Source of the DNA: Aliivibrio sp.
GTDB taxonomy: Bacteria; Pseudomonadota; Gammaproteobacteria; Enterobacterales; Vibrionaceae
NCBI GenBank assembly: GCA_016764915.1
Contig: JAESQY010000153.1
Span: 102,251-166,250 of the forward strand
Reading direction: 5' to 3'
Length of the DNA stretch: 64,000 nucleotides
Shown here: positions 37,616-46,341 of the stretch, piece after piece
How the letters are laid out: each line of letters begins with the position of its first letter
How positions within the stretch are numbered: the stretch's first letter is position 1
Program-made: the position numbers and the translations under genes
The notes under the pieces: generated by a model
Database searches by the model: none
Told to the model about the DNA's origin: nothing
Seen by the model: the letters and a program-made list of their open reading frames with translations, nothing else

Positions 37616-38911
37616 ATGACAATTAAAGTTGTACATTATATAAACCAATTTTTCGGCCAGAAAGGCGGCGAAGAGATGGCACACATTCCTATGGAGCTGG
37701 TTGAAGGCCCTATCGGTGTTGGTGCTCAACTAAATGCTTCTATGGGAGAAAAAGGCGAGGTTACTCATACCATTATTTGTGGTGACTCCTATTTCAACGA
37801 AAATGAAGAAACTAGCTGTGATGGAATTCGTGAGATTCTAACCAAACTGCAGCCAGATCTTGTTGTTGCAGGTCCTGCGTTTAACGCTGGCCGTTACGGC
37901 ATGGCTTGTGGTCTAGTGGGCAAAGTTGCATCAGAAATGGGTATTACTACAATTTCTGGTATGTACGTTGAAAACCCAGGTTACGAACTGTTCCGTAACT
38001 ACTCTTACATGGTTGAAACTACCAACAGTGCCGCGGGTATGCGTAAAGCAGCACCAGCTATCTCAAAGTTGATCAATCGATTCATTGAGACTGACGGAAA
38101 CTTAGGTTACCCAGAAGAAGAAGGTTACATGGCGCGTGGGCTTCGTATTAATACGTTTGCTGACAAGCGCGGCTCAGCGCGAGCTGTTGACCTATTGATT
38201 TCTAAGCTTGATGGTGTAGTGAAAACTGAATACCCAATGCCGTTTTTTGACCGTGTTGAACCATTTAAAGCAATTTTAGATCCAACAACAGCAACGTTTG
38301 CATTGGTGACTTCTGGTGGTGTTGTTCCTAAGGGCAACCCTGATAGAATTGAATCATCAAGTGCTTCTAAATTCGGTACTTACAGCATTGAAGGCATTGA
38401 TACGCTGACCGAAGAGAGTCATGAAACTGCTCACGGTGGATATGATCCAGTTGCGTGTAATAAAAACCCTAACCGAGTACTTCCAGTTGACGTTTTACGT
38501 GATATGGAACGCGAAGGTAAAATTGGGAAATTACATAATACGTTTTATACCACAACCGGTAATGGTACTTCTGTTGCAAACTCTAAAGCATATGGTGCAG
38601 AGATTGCTATGGAACTTGTTAAAGCAGGGGTTACCGCTGCAATTTTCACTTCCACTTGAGGCACTTGTACCCGTTGCGGCGCAACGATGCTAAAAGAAAT
38701 TGAAAAAGTTATGCCAGTTGTTCACATTGCAACTGTAGTTCCGATCTCTAAAACGGTAGGTGCAAACCGTATCGTACCAGCGATTGCTATTCCTTATCCT
38801 CTTGGTGATATTACTGCTACACCAGAAGAAGAGAAATATGGTCGTCGTCAAATAGTTGAAAAAGCGATTGTTGCTTTAACTACTGACATTACAGATCAGA
38901 CTGTATTCTAA
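37616..38911 (+). CDS. grdB: Glycine reductase component B selenoprotein (TGA read as selenocysteine)
   Basis: The full product is 431 residues if the TGA at 38657-38659 is selenocysteine (U348). The motif FTST-U-GTCTRCGATM, with U348, C351 and C354, is the GrdB active site, where the selenol attacks the alpha carbon of bound glycine and releases ammonia. The reading continues for 83 residues (KTVGANRIVPAIAIPYPLG) to TAA at 38911. The N-terminus IKVVHYINQFFGQKGGEE is also conserved. It begins 13 bases after grdE. Annotation ending at TGA would lose the active site and the C-terminal 83 residues. It is the last gene of the operon, before a strong terminator. Confidence 0.96.
38672..38686 (+). 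promoter_or_regulatory. Candidate SECIS element of grdB
   Basis: A perfect 6-bp stem CGTTGC/GCAACG with loop GGC, starting 12 bases after the TGA. The distance and small apical loop containing G fit a bacterial SECIS hairpin bound by SelB. Confidence 0.65.
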
Positions 38912-38944
38912 GAATGCATACGTAGTAAGTTACTTACTATCATA

Positions 38945-38984
38945 AAAAAGGCGCTGTATCGATAAGATACAGCGCCTTTTTATT
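38945..38984 (+). terminator. Strong bidirectional terminator after grdB
   Basis: A 16-bp stem (38945-38960 with 38966-38981), loop GATAA, T-rich on the plus side and A-rich on the other. It ends both the grd operon and the convergent grdX. Confidence 0.95.
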
Positions 38985-38994
38985 TTGAAAATAA

Positions 38995-39384
38995 TCACAC
39001 AATATAGAGAGACTTGACCGCCGAGTTCATTAACTCTTTATCGATCACTTGATAGTCAGTCAGAGATTGTTCGGTTAAAACTGGCACTGTTACCCCTTTG
39101 AGCTGATGTTGGTACATCTGAGTTGCTGATTCAATCATCTCCAATGCAGACATATCGAGCTCAGTGTGATTACAATCGAGTAATACAGAACGAAATGGCG
39201 TTTCCCAAGGTTTGATACTGCCTGCTAATGGGTGTGTTACTAACTTAGCGCCTTGATGAATTAAATCTCGGCACTTGGCGATAACTTTGATGCAGTCTTC
39301 CTCTTCAACGATGTCAAAAGGTTGATCTGAATTAAGCAGAAGCGGATTATTGGTGACTAGGGTGATTTTATTATTCATCATCAT
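38995..39384 (-). CDS. grdX: GrdX-family protein
   Basis: A 129-residue cytoplasmic protein. The segment LVTHPLAGSIKPWETPFRSV together with ITLVTNNPL near the start is the hallmark of GrdX, a small protein of unknown function encoded next to glycine, sarcosine or betaine reductase genes in clostridia. Here it stands on the opposite strand, tail to tail with grdB, so it has its own promoter and can be regulated separately. The start is uncertain (ATGATGATG, no clear ribosome site). The family link rests on motif recognition; the biochemical role is unknown. Confidence 0.85.
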   Translation of the reverse strand: MMMNNKITLVTNNPLLLNSDQPFDIVEEEDCIKVIAKCRDLIHQGAKLVTHPLAGSIKPWETPFRSVLLDCNHTELDMSALEMIESATQMYQHQLKGVTVPVLTEQSLTDYQVIDKELMNSAVKSLYIV

Positions 39385-39769
39385 ATTTCATCATATTGAT
39401 TACTAAAATTAAACAGAATACCTCTGCTCAGAAGGGGTGTAGATTGCTATAAACGCACAAATCAACTTGATGGTTAATTATGCTGACTAATTTATTAAAT
39501 TTAGAATAAACATCTGATAATGGAAGATCTCACTTTACAGTGTAAATATTAAATTACCGTCCATTTATAAATAACAAGATCCTCAATAAGAAGCTGTCAT
39601 ATATTGATTATCGCAGAAAAAACAAGTCATGAAGAAATAAAAAAACGCATTGTTATAGCTAGATCAACTTTAAATGCTATTAGTTTTTTATTTTGTAGAA
39701 CTGCTCACATATGGCATATGAAACTGTTGATGATGGGGCTGTATTTCAGTATATTTTGCCTTGTAAAGA
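39385..39769. other. Intergenic region upstream of tRNA-Sec
   Basis: This AT-rich region should contain the promoters of grdX (minus) and selC (plus). Short reading frames here and across the tRNA (from 39604 and 39711) have no ribosome site or recognisable product and are not called. A CATATGGCATATG repeat (39707-39719) is the only clear symmetry. Confidence 0.5.
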
Positions 39770-39861
39770 GGAAGTGGATGAGATCTGGTGGTCTCGACGG
39801 TCTTCAAAACCGATGTGGGCTTTATTAGCCTTGGCAGGTTCGATTCCTGCTCCTTCCGCCA
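39770..39861 (+). tRNA. selC: tRNA-Sec (anticodon UCA)
   Basis: A 92-base tRNA with the features of bacterial tRNA-Sec. It has anticodon TCA (39804-39806), a long variable arm with stem GGGCT/AGCCT, T-arm GCAGG-TTCGATT-CCTGC and an encoded GCCA end. The 5' end GGAAG pairs with CTTCC. The acceptor is imperfect: position 6 faces a T-C mismatch and the next pair is G-T. The anticodon stem is only about 4 bp. SerRS charges it with serine, and SelA converts this to selenocysteine using selenophosphate. It lies 104 bases before selA. Confidence 0.92.
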
Positions 39862-39965
39862 AATTCAAGCTTTATGAATATGAGAGTGATCTGTTCTCGT
39901 TTTGCCTGAACGTCTCTTTCAATTATTTGTAATGCCTCTCTACTATTGTCGATTGGGGCTAAGAA

Positions 39966-41330
39966 ATGTCTACTAAAGATGCCACTAGAATTCCGCAGAT
40001 TGAAAAAATTCTGCAACACTCATTTCTTGCTCCTTATATCGATCGGCTTAGCCGACCCCTTGTCACCTCAATCGTTCGTGAAAATGTTGCTGAATATAAG
40101 AAAAGTTGCCTAGAGAATGGCGGCTTTTCTACGTTTGATTGCAATAAACTCTACGCTTTGATTGAAACACGTTGTAAAAAAGTTGAACGTCAGCGCTTAA
40201 AGCGGGTGATCAATGCCACTGGTGTTGTTGTTCATACCAATTTAGGACGTTCACCGATTGATGCTGATTTATGGCAATCAGTCACTGAGCTTAATACCAG
40301 CTATTGTAATCTAGAGCTTGACCTTCAAACCGGGAAACGTGGTAAACGCAAAGGTTTGGTACCACAGCTGATGAACAAATTAGTGACTGGTGAAGACACG
40401 CTTGTGGTTAATAATAACGCCTCTTCTATTTATCTTATGTTGCACGAGTTAGCTAAAGGTAAAGAGGTGATTGTTTCACGAGGTGAGCAAGTTCAAATAG
40501 GCGGCGGTTTTAGAATCCCTGATATTCTGGCTCAATCTGGTGCAAAGCTGGTTGAAGTTGGCGCAACCAATATCACCACACTTGATGATTATCTTGATGC
40601 TGTGACTGAAAATACGTCCATGGTGTTGGTGGTACACACGTCAAATTACAAAATTCGAGGTTTTACTCACTCCCCTGATTTAGCCGATTTGGCCAAACAT
40701 CTACCTGAGCATGTTATTTTAGCTGTCGATCAAGGTTCAGGCGTTTCTAGTGAGCCGTTTGTGGAAGAGATCAGCGTAAATAAATATCTGAAATCGGGTG
40801 CGGATATTGTTTGTTTTTCTGGTGATAAAATCATTGGAGGTCCACAGGCTGGATTCATTACTGGCAAACAGTCATTGATTCATCGGATGGAAAAGAACCC
40901 GATGATGAGAGCATTTAGACCGGGTCGAATCGTTTACTCACTTATCGAAGAACTGTTGGTTCGTAAACTCAATAGAGACAAAACAGGCAGTGGGGTTGCT
41001 GAGAGGCGCTATTTACGCTCGAAAGTGACATTGAAGAAAATGGCAGAACAGTTGGTTGCCATCTACCCTGAGAAACTGTCCGTGCAACAGAGTGATATGA
41101 CCATTGGTGGAGGCTCTCTACCGGATGAAAGTTATCCCTCTTGGTCGGTTAAAATTCAGTTGGACAAATCCCCTGAGCGCATTCTCACCTTAATTCGTAA
41201 TTGGCCCATCCCCGTTATTGGCGTTGTGAGTCAAGATGCTGTGTTTTTGAACATGGCCACCCTATCAGAAGACGACTTAAATTATATTGCTATACAGCTA
41301 CAGGAGTTGTTTACACCATGCATTTTGTAA
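39966..41330 (+). CDS. selA: L-seryl-tRNA(Sec) selenium transferase
   Basis: SelA converts Ser-tRNA-Sec to Sec-tRNA-Sec with pyridoxal phosphate, in the cytoplasm as a decamer. The 454-residue protein has the normal length and motifs: INATGVVVHTNLGRSP, YCNLELDLQTGKRG, LVVNNNASSIYLMLHEL, and the PLP lysine in CFSGDKIIGGPQAG. RAFRPGRI is also conserved. It begins just after selC and overlaps selB by 13 bases, so the Sec machinery is transcribed as selC-selA-selB or close to it. Confidence 0.97.
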   Translation: MSTKDATRIPQIEKILQHSFLAPYIDRLSRPLVTSIVRENVAEYKKSCLENGGFSTFDCNKLYALIETRCKKVERQRLKRVINATGVVVHTNLGRSPIDADLWQSVTELNTSYCNLELDLQTGKRGKRKGLVPQLMNKLVTGEDTLVVNNNASSIYLMLHELAKGKEVIVSRGEQVQIGGGFRIPDILAQSGAKLVEVGATNITTLDDYLDAVTENTSMVLVVHTSNYKIRGFTHSPDLADLAKHLPEHVILAVDQGSGVSSEPFVEEISVNKYLKSGADIVCFSGDKIIGGPQAGFITGKQSLIHRMEKNPMMRAFRPGRIVYSLIEELLVRKLNRDKTGSGVAERRYLRSKVTLKKMAEQLVAIYPEKLSVQQSDMTIGGGSLPDESYPSWSVKIQLDKSPERILTLIRNWPIPVIGVVSQDAVFLNMATLSEDDLNYIAIQLQELFTPCIL

Positions 41331-43102
41331 TTGGTACAGCTGGACATGTGGACCACGGTAAAAGTGCTTTAATCAAAGTTCTTACTGGTATTGAGACGGC
41401 ACATCTTCCTGCAGAAAAGCAGCGTGGCATGACCATTGAACTTGGTTTTGCTCATTTTAAAGATAACCAAGAGAATACCATCGGTGTCATTGATGTTCCT
41501 GGGCATGAACGCTTTATTCGAAATATGGTCGCCGGGGTCTGGAGTCTAGACATGGTGCTGTTTGTGGTCGCCGCAGATGAAGGTTGGATGCCAATGTCAA
41601 CGGATCACTTGCGTGTCATTCACTCTATGGGCATAAAACAAGTACTTTTAGTTATCACCAAAAGTGATTTAGTAGATAATGAAACGTTGGAACTTGTTGA
41701 AGAAGAAGCACTCGAAAACTTCATGGATATTGCGGGGATTTTACCTGACAGTATGACGGTTTCAGCCCATTCGAATACCAATATCGATAAATTGAAGAGT
41801 AAAATCAGTCAACAATTAAAACAAGTTGAACGGATCGATAATGCAGATGGCGCACATCTCTATATAGATCGCGTATTTACGGTTAATGGTATTGGTACAA
41901 CGGTGACCGGCAGTTTAGTAGGCGGCAGTTTTAGTGTTGGTCAGACGCTGATAGTACAGCCGACTGGACAGCAGGTAAAAATCAAAAGTTTGCAGTCTTA
42001 TCATCAAAGTATTGAGCGTGCGGAACCCGTTTCACGCGTCGCTGTTTGTCTAAAGGGAATAAAACGCAAAGAAGTGGAGAAAGGTTTTAGCTTAGTTGCT
42101 GAAAAAGAGAAGGGTGTTGTTGCTAATGAATTCATTGTGCGACTGGACGAATGGCCTGAAAAATCACAATGCAAAAATAACAGCGAAATTGAAGTCGCAC
42201 TCGGCACTTTTAATACGTTAGCGGTTATCTATTTCTTTAAAGACACAAAACTGGCTCGTATCCGCCTGAAAGAGAAGGTGAGCTGTGCATGGAATCAACG
42301 CATATTGCTTATTCAGCATGGTGGCAGCAAGATTGTTAATAGCGGCAGTATCATGTGGACAGGGGCCGTTCCTAGACACTTGCGTGCAAAATTGGCTCTA
42401 TTATTAGACAGTGCACCGGATCAACTCGGCTGGAATGATTATGTTCGTTTGAACCTAGAGTTATATGGTTACGCACAGCTCAGAGATGACAGTGGGGAGC
42501 TAGACGGTGACTTCATCCGTTGTGGTAATTGGTTATTTTTACCAAGTAGTTACGAAGAATTCCAAGCCAAAATCCTAGCGATGATGGAGGGCGAATTGAT
42601 GTCCTTCACTTGCATAGAATTGAGCAGCAAACTGAATTTGGAAGCTCAGGCTTTAGAGCAGATCCTCAGTGAATTAGTCAGTAAAGGGAAATTACGTCTT
42701 GATGAGTTGCTATACACTTTAGGAAACGGACGTTCAGAAGATGCATTATCTCCGAGTGGAAAGAAATTGCTGCATATCATCCGTACGGGTGAAAAAAATG
42801 GATTTGAAGCCGACAGGCAGGCAATTTCAGGTGCTCAAAAGGATTTGAGAGTATTAGTCAGACAAGACTTTATCGTTCCGCTTGAAGGAAAAATATACTA
42901 TGACAGTGAGGTTTACTCACGCTTAGTCAGTGACATCATGTTTCAGCATGAAAAACACCAGAGGTTTTCAATCGCAGAAGCGAAAGAGCGTACCGGCCTA
43001 TCAAGAAAATTCATGATTCCATTATTAAATAAGATGGAAAAAGATGGCTGGATTAAACGGCATGAGAACGACCGAGAGGTTGTAAGAGAATTGGTTCATT
43101 AA
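41318..43102 (+). CDS. selB: Selenocysteine-specific elongation factor SelB
   Basis: SelB brings Sec-tRNA-Sec to the ribosome at UGA codons followed by a SECIS hairpin. The 594-residue protein has an EF-Tu-like GTPase part with GHVDHGKS, RGMTIELGF, DVPGHERFI and TKSD. A beta-barrel middle (VFTVNGIGTTVTGSLVGG) and a C-terminal region of winged helices that bind SECIS RNA (ERTGLSRKFMIPLLNKMEKDGWI) follow. The start at 41318 is set by MHFVIGTAGHVDHGK and a CAGGAG 11 bases upstream; a longer frame from 41201 lies inside selA. Confidence 0.97.
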   Translation: MHFVIGTAGHVDHGKSALIKVLTGIETAHLPAEKQRGMTIELGFAHFKDNQENTIGVIDVPGHERFIRNMVAGVWSLDMVLFVVAADEGWMPMSTDHLRVIHSMGIKQVLLVITKSDLVDNETLELVEEEALENFMDIAGILPDSMTVSAHSNTNIDKLKSKISQQLKQVERIDNADGAHLYIDRVFTVNGIGTTVTGSLVGGSFSVGQTLIVQPTGQQVKIKSLQSYHQSIERAEPVSRVAVCLKGIKRKEVEKGFSLVAEKEKGVVANEFIVRLDEWPEKSQCKNNSEIEVALGTFNTLAVIYFFKDTKLARIRLKEKVSCAWNQRILLIQHGGSKIVNSGSIMWTGAVPRHLRAKLALLLDSAPDQLGWNDYVRLNLELYGYAQLRDDSGELDGDFIRCGNWLFLPSSYEEFQAKILAMMEGELMSFTCIELSSKLNLEAQALEQILSELVSKGKLRLDELLYTLGNGRSEDALSPSGKKLLHIIRTGEKNGFEADRQAISGAQKDLRVLVRQDFIVPLEGKIYYDSEVYSRLVSDIMFQHEKHQRFSIAEAKERTGLSRKFMIPLLNKMEKDGWIKRHENDREVVRELVH

Positions 43103-43176
43103 CACAGTTCCATAACGGAATATAATCGTAAGATAACGGTGTATTCATATAACTTATTTCACCATTACTTTTTGTA

Positions 43177-43199
43177 CGAGCATTCATGTAGAATGCTCG
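43177..43199 (+). repeat. Perfect hairpin in the leader of the selenium transporter
   Basis: A 9-bp perfect stem CGAGCATTC/GAATGCTCG with a 5-base loop, between selB and the binding-protein gene, 47 bases before its start. There is no T-run, so it is not a standard terminator. It could be an operator or an mRNA structure. Confidence 0.7.
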
Positions 43200-43245
43200 C
43201 CTGTAGTTGATCGGTGAATTCACAACTCTAATTGAGATATAAGAA

Positions 43246-44100
43246 ATGAAATATATTAAAATTGTTGGCTTGGTTGCGTTAAGTTCTATCTCTGGTGCAG
43301 CGTTTGCTGATACGTTCACGTTCACTGCGATTCCAGATGCAGATGAAAGTAAATTAAGAACGCGATTTGAAAAAGTTGCCGTTTATTTAGAGGAGAAACT
43401 GGGCGTAGATGTGAAATATGTTCCGGTTAAATCTTACTCTGCTGCAGTAACGGCATTTAGAAATGATCAGGTTCAATTGGCTTGGTTCGGTGGCTTATCC
43501 GGTGTGCAAGCTCGTCGTCTTGTTCCAAATTCTGAAGCAATAGCTCAAGGATACGAAGACCAATTTTTTAAAACCTATCTAATTGCACACAGTTCAACAA
43601 AGTTATCATCAAGTAAGACGTTCCCAGATATGAAAGGGTATACGTTCACGTATGGCTCAAAAGGCTCAACTTCTGGTCGTTTGATGCCACAGTACTATAT
43701 TGAACAAAACAGTAAACAGAAGTCTAGTGATCTTTTCTCTCGTGTTGGTTTCTCCGGCGATCACAGTCGCACTATTGCCCAAGTTCAAGCGGGCGCTTAT
43801 CAAATTGGAGCCGTTAATTTTAAAGTCTGGGATAAGGCATTAAAAGAGGGTGAAATTGATACGAAAAAAGTGAGTGTTATATGGGAAACTCCCACTTATC
43901 CGGACTATCAGTGGACCGTTCGTGATGGTGTAAACAGCAAGTTTGGCCCTGAGTTCAAAGCGAAATTAACAAAAGTTCTGCTTGAAATGAAAGACCCTGA
44001 TTTGCTAGAAGCTTTCCCACGTAAATCGTTTGTACCTGCAACTAATGCAGACTACCAACCGATTGAGAAAGTGGCTAAAGCGATCGGGCTGATTGAGTAA
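43246..44100 (+). CDS. Putative selenate/selenium-compound ABC transporter, periplasmic binding protein
   Basis: A 284-residue PhnD-like binding protein with a signal peptide (about residues 1-21, ending GAAFA). Features are FTAIPDADESKLRTRFEKVA, AWFGGLSGVQARR and TYGSKGSTSGRLMP. This matches the family annotated as putative selenate ABC transporter binding proteins, which are repeatedly found beside sel genes. Here it follows selB directly and heads a three-gene transporter operon, which strengthens a role in selenium uptake. A phosphonate substrate is the main alternative, but no phn genes are present. Confidence 0.82.
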   Translation: MKYIKIVGLVALSSISGAAFADTFTFTAIPDADESKLRTRFEKVAVYLEEKLGVDVKYVPVKSYSAAVTAFRNDQVQLAWFGGLSGVQARRLVPNSEAIAQGYEDQFFKTYLIAHSSTKLSSSKTFPDMKGYTFTYGSKGSTSGRLMPQYYIEQNSKQKSSDLFSRVGFSGDHSRTIAQVQAGAYQIGAVNFKVWDKALKEGEIDTKKVSVIWETPTYPDYQWTVRDGVNSKFGPEFKAKLTKVLLEMKDPDLLEAFPRKSFVPATNADYQPIEKVAKAIGLIE

Positions 44101-44103
44101 TCT

Positions 44104-44781
44104 ATGCTCAGTTTTGAGAATTTAACTCTCAAATACAAAGATATGCTGGCGATTCGTCAGCTATCTTTAACCATTGAAAAAGGTGAGAGAGTAGCCATCA
44201 TTGGCGGTTCGGGTGCGGGTAAGACGACTCTGTTAACTCACATCTACCAACAGCTGAAAGGTGAGGCCGCTTACTGTTCGCAAAAGCAGGGATTGGTTGA
44301 TTCACTTAGCGCTTATCATAATATCTATATGGGGGCTCTTAATCGGCACCATTGGATCTATAACATTACTAATTTACTGCTGCCATTTAAGCAACCGCTT
44401 GCTGAGGTGCAGTCGCTTTGTGATGAGTTAGAGTTGGATTTTCCTATCTCTAAATCACTCAATGCACTTTCTGGTGGGCAGCGACAGCGAGTCGCATTAG
44501 CCAGAGCGTTGTATCAACACAAACCCATTTTTATTGGCGATGAGCCTTTCTCTGCTGTTGACCCCTTAATGGCAAGAAGATTGATTGAACTGGTCTTTTC
44601 TCGTCACGAAAGCGTGGTGATGATTCTGCATGATAAAGAACTCGCTTTAGCACATTTTGACCGAGTTATCGGCTTACGTGATGGTGAGCTTTGTCTTGAT
44701 ATTGGCAAAGATAAAATCACTAATGACATTGTGGATGACTTTTATCTTGAGACACAGCTCAAGGTCGCAAGCAATGGCTAG
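44104..44781 (+). CDS. Putative selenium-compound ABC transporter, ATP-binding protein
   Basis: A 225-residue ATPase, 3 bases after the binding-protein gene. Walker A is GGSGAGKTT, signature LSGGQRQRVALARALY, Walker B PIFIGDEPFSAVDP, switch histidine in VMILHDKE. It is PhnC-like but short. The 3' end overlaps the permease start by 8 bases. It powers uptake through the double permease that follows. Confidence 0.88.
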   Translation: MLSFENLTLKYKDMLAIRQLSLTIEKGERVAIIGGSGAGKTTLLTHIYQQLKGEAAYCSQKQGLVDSLSAYHNIYMGALNRHHWIYNITNLLLPFKQPLAEVQSLCDELELDFPISKSLNALSGGQRQRVALARALYQHKPIFIGDEPFSAVDPLMARRLIELVFSRHESVVMILHDKELALAHFDRVIGLRDGELCLDIGKDKITNDIVDDFYLETQLKVASNG

Positions 44782-46279
44782 TAGATTTCCTTTTTTTGGT
44801 TATTGGCAAAAAACAACGGTGGTTCTATGGTGTCTTGCCATCTTCTGCTTTGTTATTGCTGATACTGAAATAATTGCTCTTGATCCATGGAGTGAGTTAC
44901 ACAAACTCGGCATGGGTTTTGTTAGTCCCGACTTTTTTGCCACCGAGTATTTACTTGAAGCACTTTGGCAAACCGTCAGTTTTGCGCTTCTTGGCGTGGT
45001 ATTAGGTTTGGCTCTTGGTGGGCCGCTAGCGCTGATCTACGGCAGCCGCTGGATCTCAGTCGGTTGCTCTGTGGTTCGATCGATCCATGAACTGTTTTGG
45101 GCACTGTTGTTTCTGCAAGTATTCGGGCTATCACCTTTGACAGGAATTTTAGCCATAGCACTGCCTTATGGCGCAACTTTTGCGCGAGTATTTCATGATA
45201 TCTTACTGCAAGCTCCCCGTTCAACAGAGGAGACGCTTCCTGTTGGCAGTGATCGAGTCAGCCGTTACTTTTATGGACGCATTAGCCATGTATTGCCCAC
45301 GATGGTCGCATATGTACGTTACCGTTTTGAATGTTCGTTAAGAAGCAGTGCGGTGTTGGGTTTTATAGGAATGCCAACCATAGGTTTTTATTTAGAGACG
45401 GCCTTTAGACAAGGAAATTATTCTGAAGGGGCAGCACTACTGATTATTTTCATCATTTTGATTGGTACTATCTCGCTATGGTGTCGAGCCAAATTGATTA
45501 TTTTTTATCTTATAGCCGCGCTTTATTGGTTGCCGACTATTCCCGACATTAATGGCTCACTCTTGTGGCGTTTTGTTTCGCAAGATGTGCTGCCGCCTGC
45601 GTTGCAAGGGCTTAATCGTGGACACAGTTTTGATTGGGAGATGTTGAGTCGATTAATGAGTTGGGCTTCAAGAATCCTGTCAGAACAAGCTATTCCTGGC
45701 GGTATCGCGACACTGGTTTTGGCCATATCCGCAGCCATGATGGCACATTTTTTAGCCGTACTTTTTACCAGCTTATCGTCGAACATGCTAATGGGTAACA
45801 TAATATCAGCCATCATGAAAATGCTGCTGGTGATATTCAGATCGGTTCCTGAATATATTTATGCTTTTATTTTTATGATGTTGCTTGGTCCTTCAATGTT
45901 ACCTGCGATGCTAGCTCTAGCCATTCATAATGGAGCATTGATTGCATTTCTATCAACTCGGCAACTAGCATCCATTGAGGTCTCTGACCACTACAATAAG
46001 AAAATAGATGGCTACTGTTACGATGTTTTACCAAGAATATACCCTAATATGATGGGACTGTTGTTTTATCGGTTTGAAGTGATCCTAAGGGAGACCGCCA
46101 TTTTTGGCATGTTGGGGGTAGCAACGTTGGGTTTTTACATTGATAGTGGTTTTGCTGAGATACATTACAGCACTGCCCTATTGCTGATGGGGTGCACAGC
46201 TCTATTGAATATCGCTGTGGATATCATCAGCCGCAGATTGTTAAATAACCACTCAGCGTCGATCAGTTGTATACAGTAG
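44774..46279 (+). CDS. Putative selenium-compound ABC transporter, fused double permease
   Basis: A 501-residue membrane protein made of two PhnE-like permease halves. Each half ends with a similar coupling motif: FECSLRSSAVLGFIGMPTIG in the first, and FEVILRETAIFGMLGVATLG in the second. Most PhnE-type systems use one short permease as a dimer; here the dimer is covalent. The start at 44774 overlaps the ATPase gene and gives MASRFPFFG; a longer frame from 44657 lies inside the ATPase gene. It is the last gene of the selenium block. Confidence 0.87.
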   Translation: MASRFPFFGYWQKTTVVLWCLAIFCFVIADTEIIALDPWSELHKLGMGFVSPDFFATEYLLEALWQTVSFALLGVVLGLALGGPLALIYGSRWISVGCSVVRSIHELFWALLFLQVFGLSPLTGILAIALPYGATFARVFHDILLQAPRSTEETLPVGSDRVSRYFYGRISHVLPTMVAYVRYRFECSLRSSAVLGFIGMPTIGFYLETAFRQGNYSEGAALLIIFIILIGTISLWCRAKLIIFYLIAALYWLPTIPDINGSLLWRFVSQDVLPPALQGLNRGHSFDWEMLSRLMSWASRILSEQAIPGGIATLVLAISAAMMAHFLAVLFTSLSSNMLMGNIISAIMKMLLVIFRSVPEYIYAFIFMMLLGPSMLPAMLALAIHNGALIAFLSTRQLASIEVSDHYNKKIDGYCYDVLPRIYPNMMGLLFYRFEVILRETAIFGMLGVATLGFYIDSGFAEIHYSTALLLMGCTALLNIAVDIISRRLLNNHSASISCIQ

Positions 46280-46341
46280 TTATGTCTGAGCAAACGGGAA
46301 CAGATTACTGTTTCCAATGAGTACTCTTGCAATCCTAAGTA

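Noticed and set aside
32019..38659. The in-frame TGA codons of grdA, selD and grdB as true stops or sequencing errors
   Set aside because: Each lies in the exact Sec position of its family, homology continues in the same frame, candidate hairpins follow, and a full Sec machinery is encoded next to them.
39604..39932. Short plus-strand frames across selC
   Set aside because: They read through the tRNA gene and have no ribosome site or family similarity.
41201..41317. N-terminal extension of SelB
   Set aside because: It lies inside selA in another frame; the conserved SelB start MHFVIGTAGHVDHG is at 41318 with a ribosome site.
46297..46315. GGAACAG/CTGTTTCC hairpin between the selenium permease and ABC-2 genes
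   Set aside because: Imperfect stem with a bulge and no T-run; a terminator is expected here but this one is not convincing.
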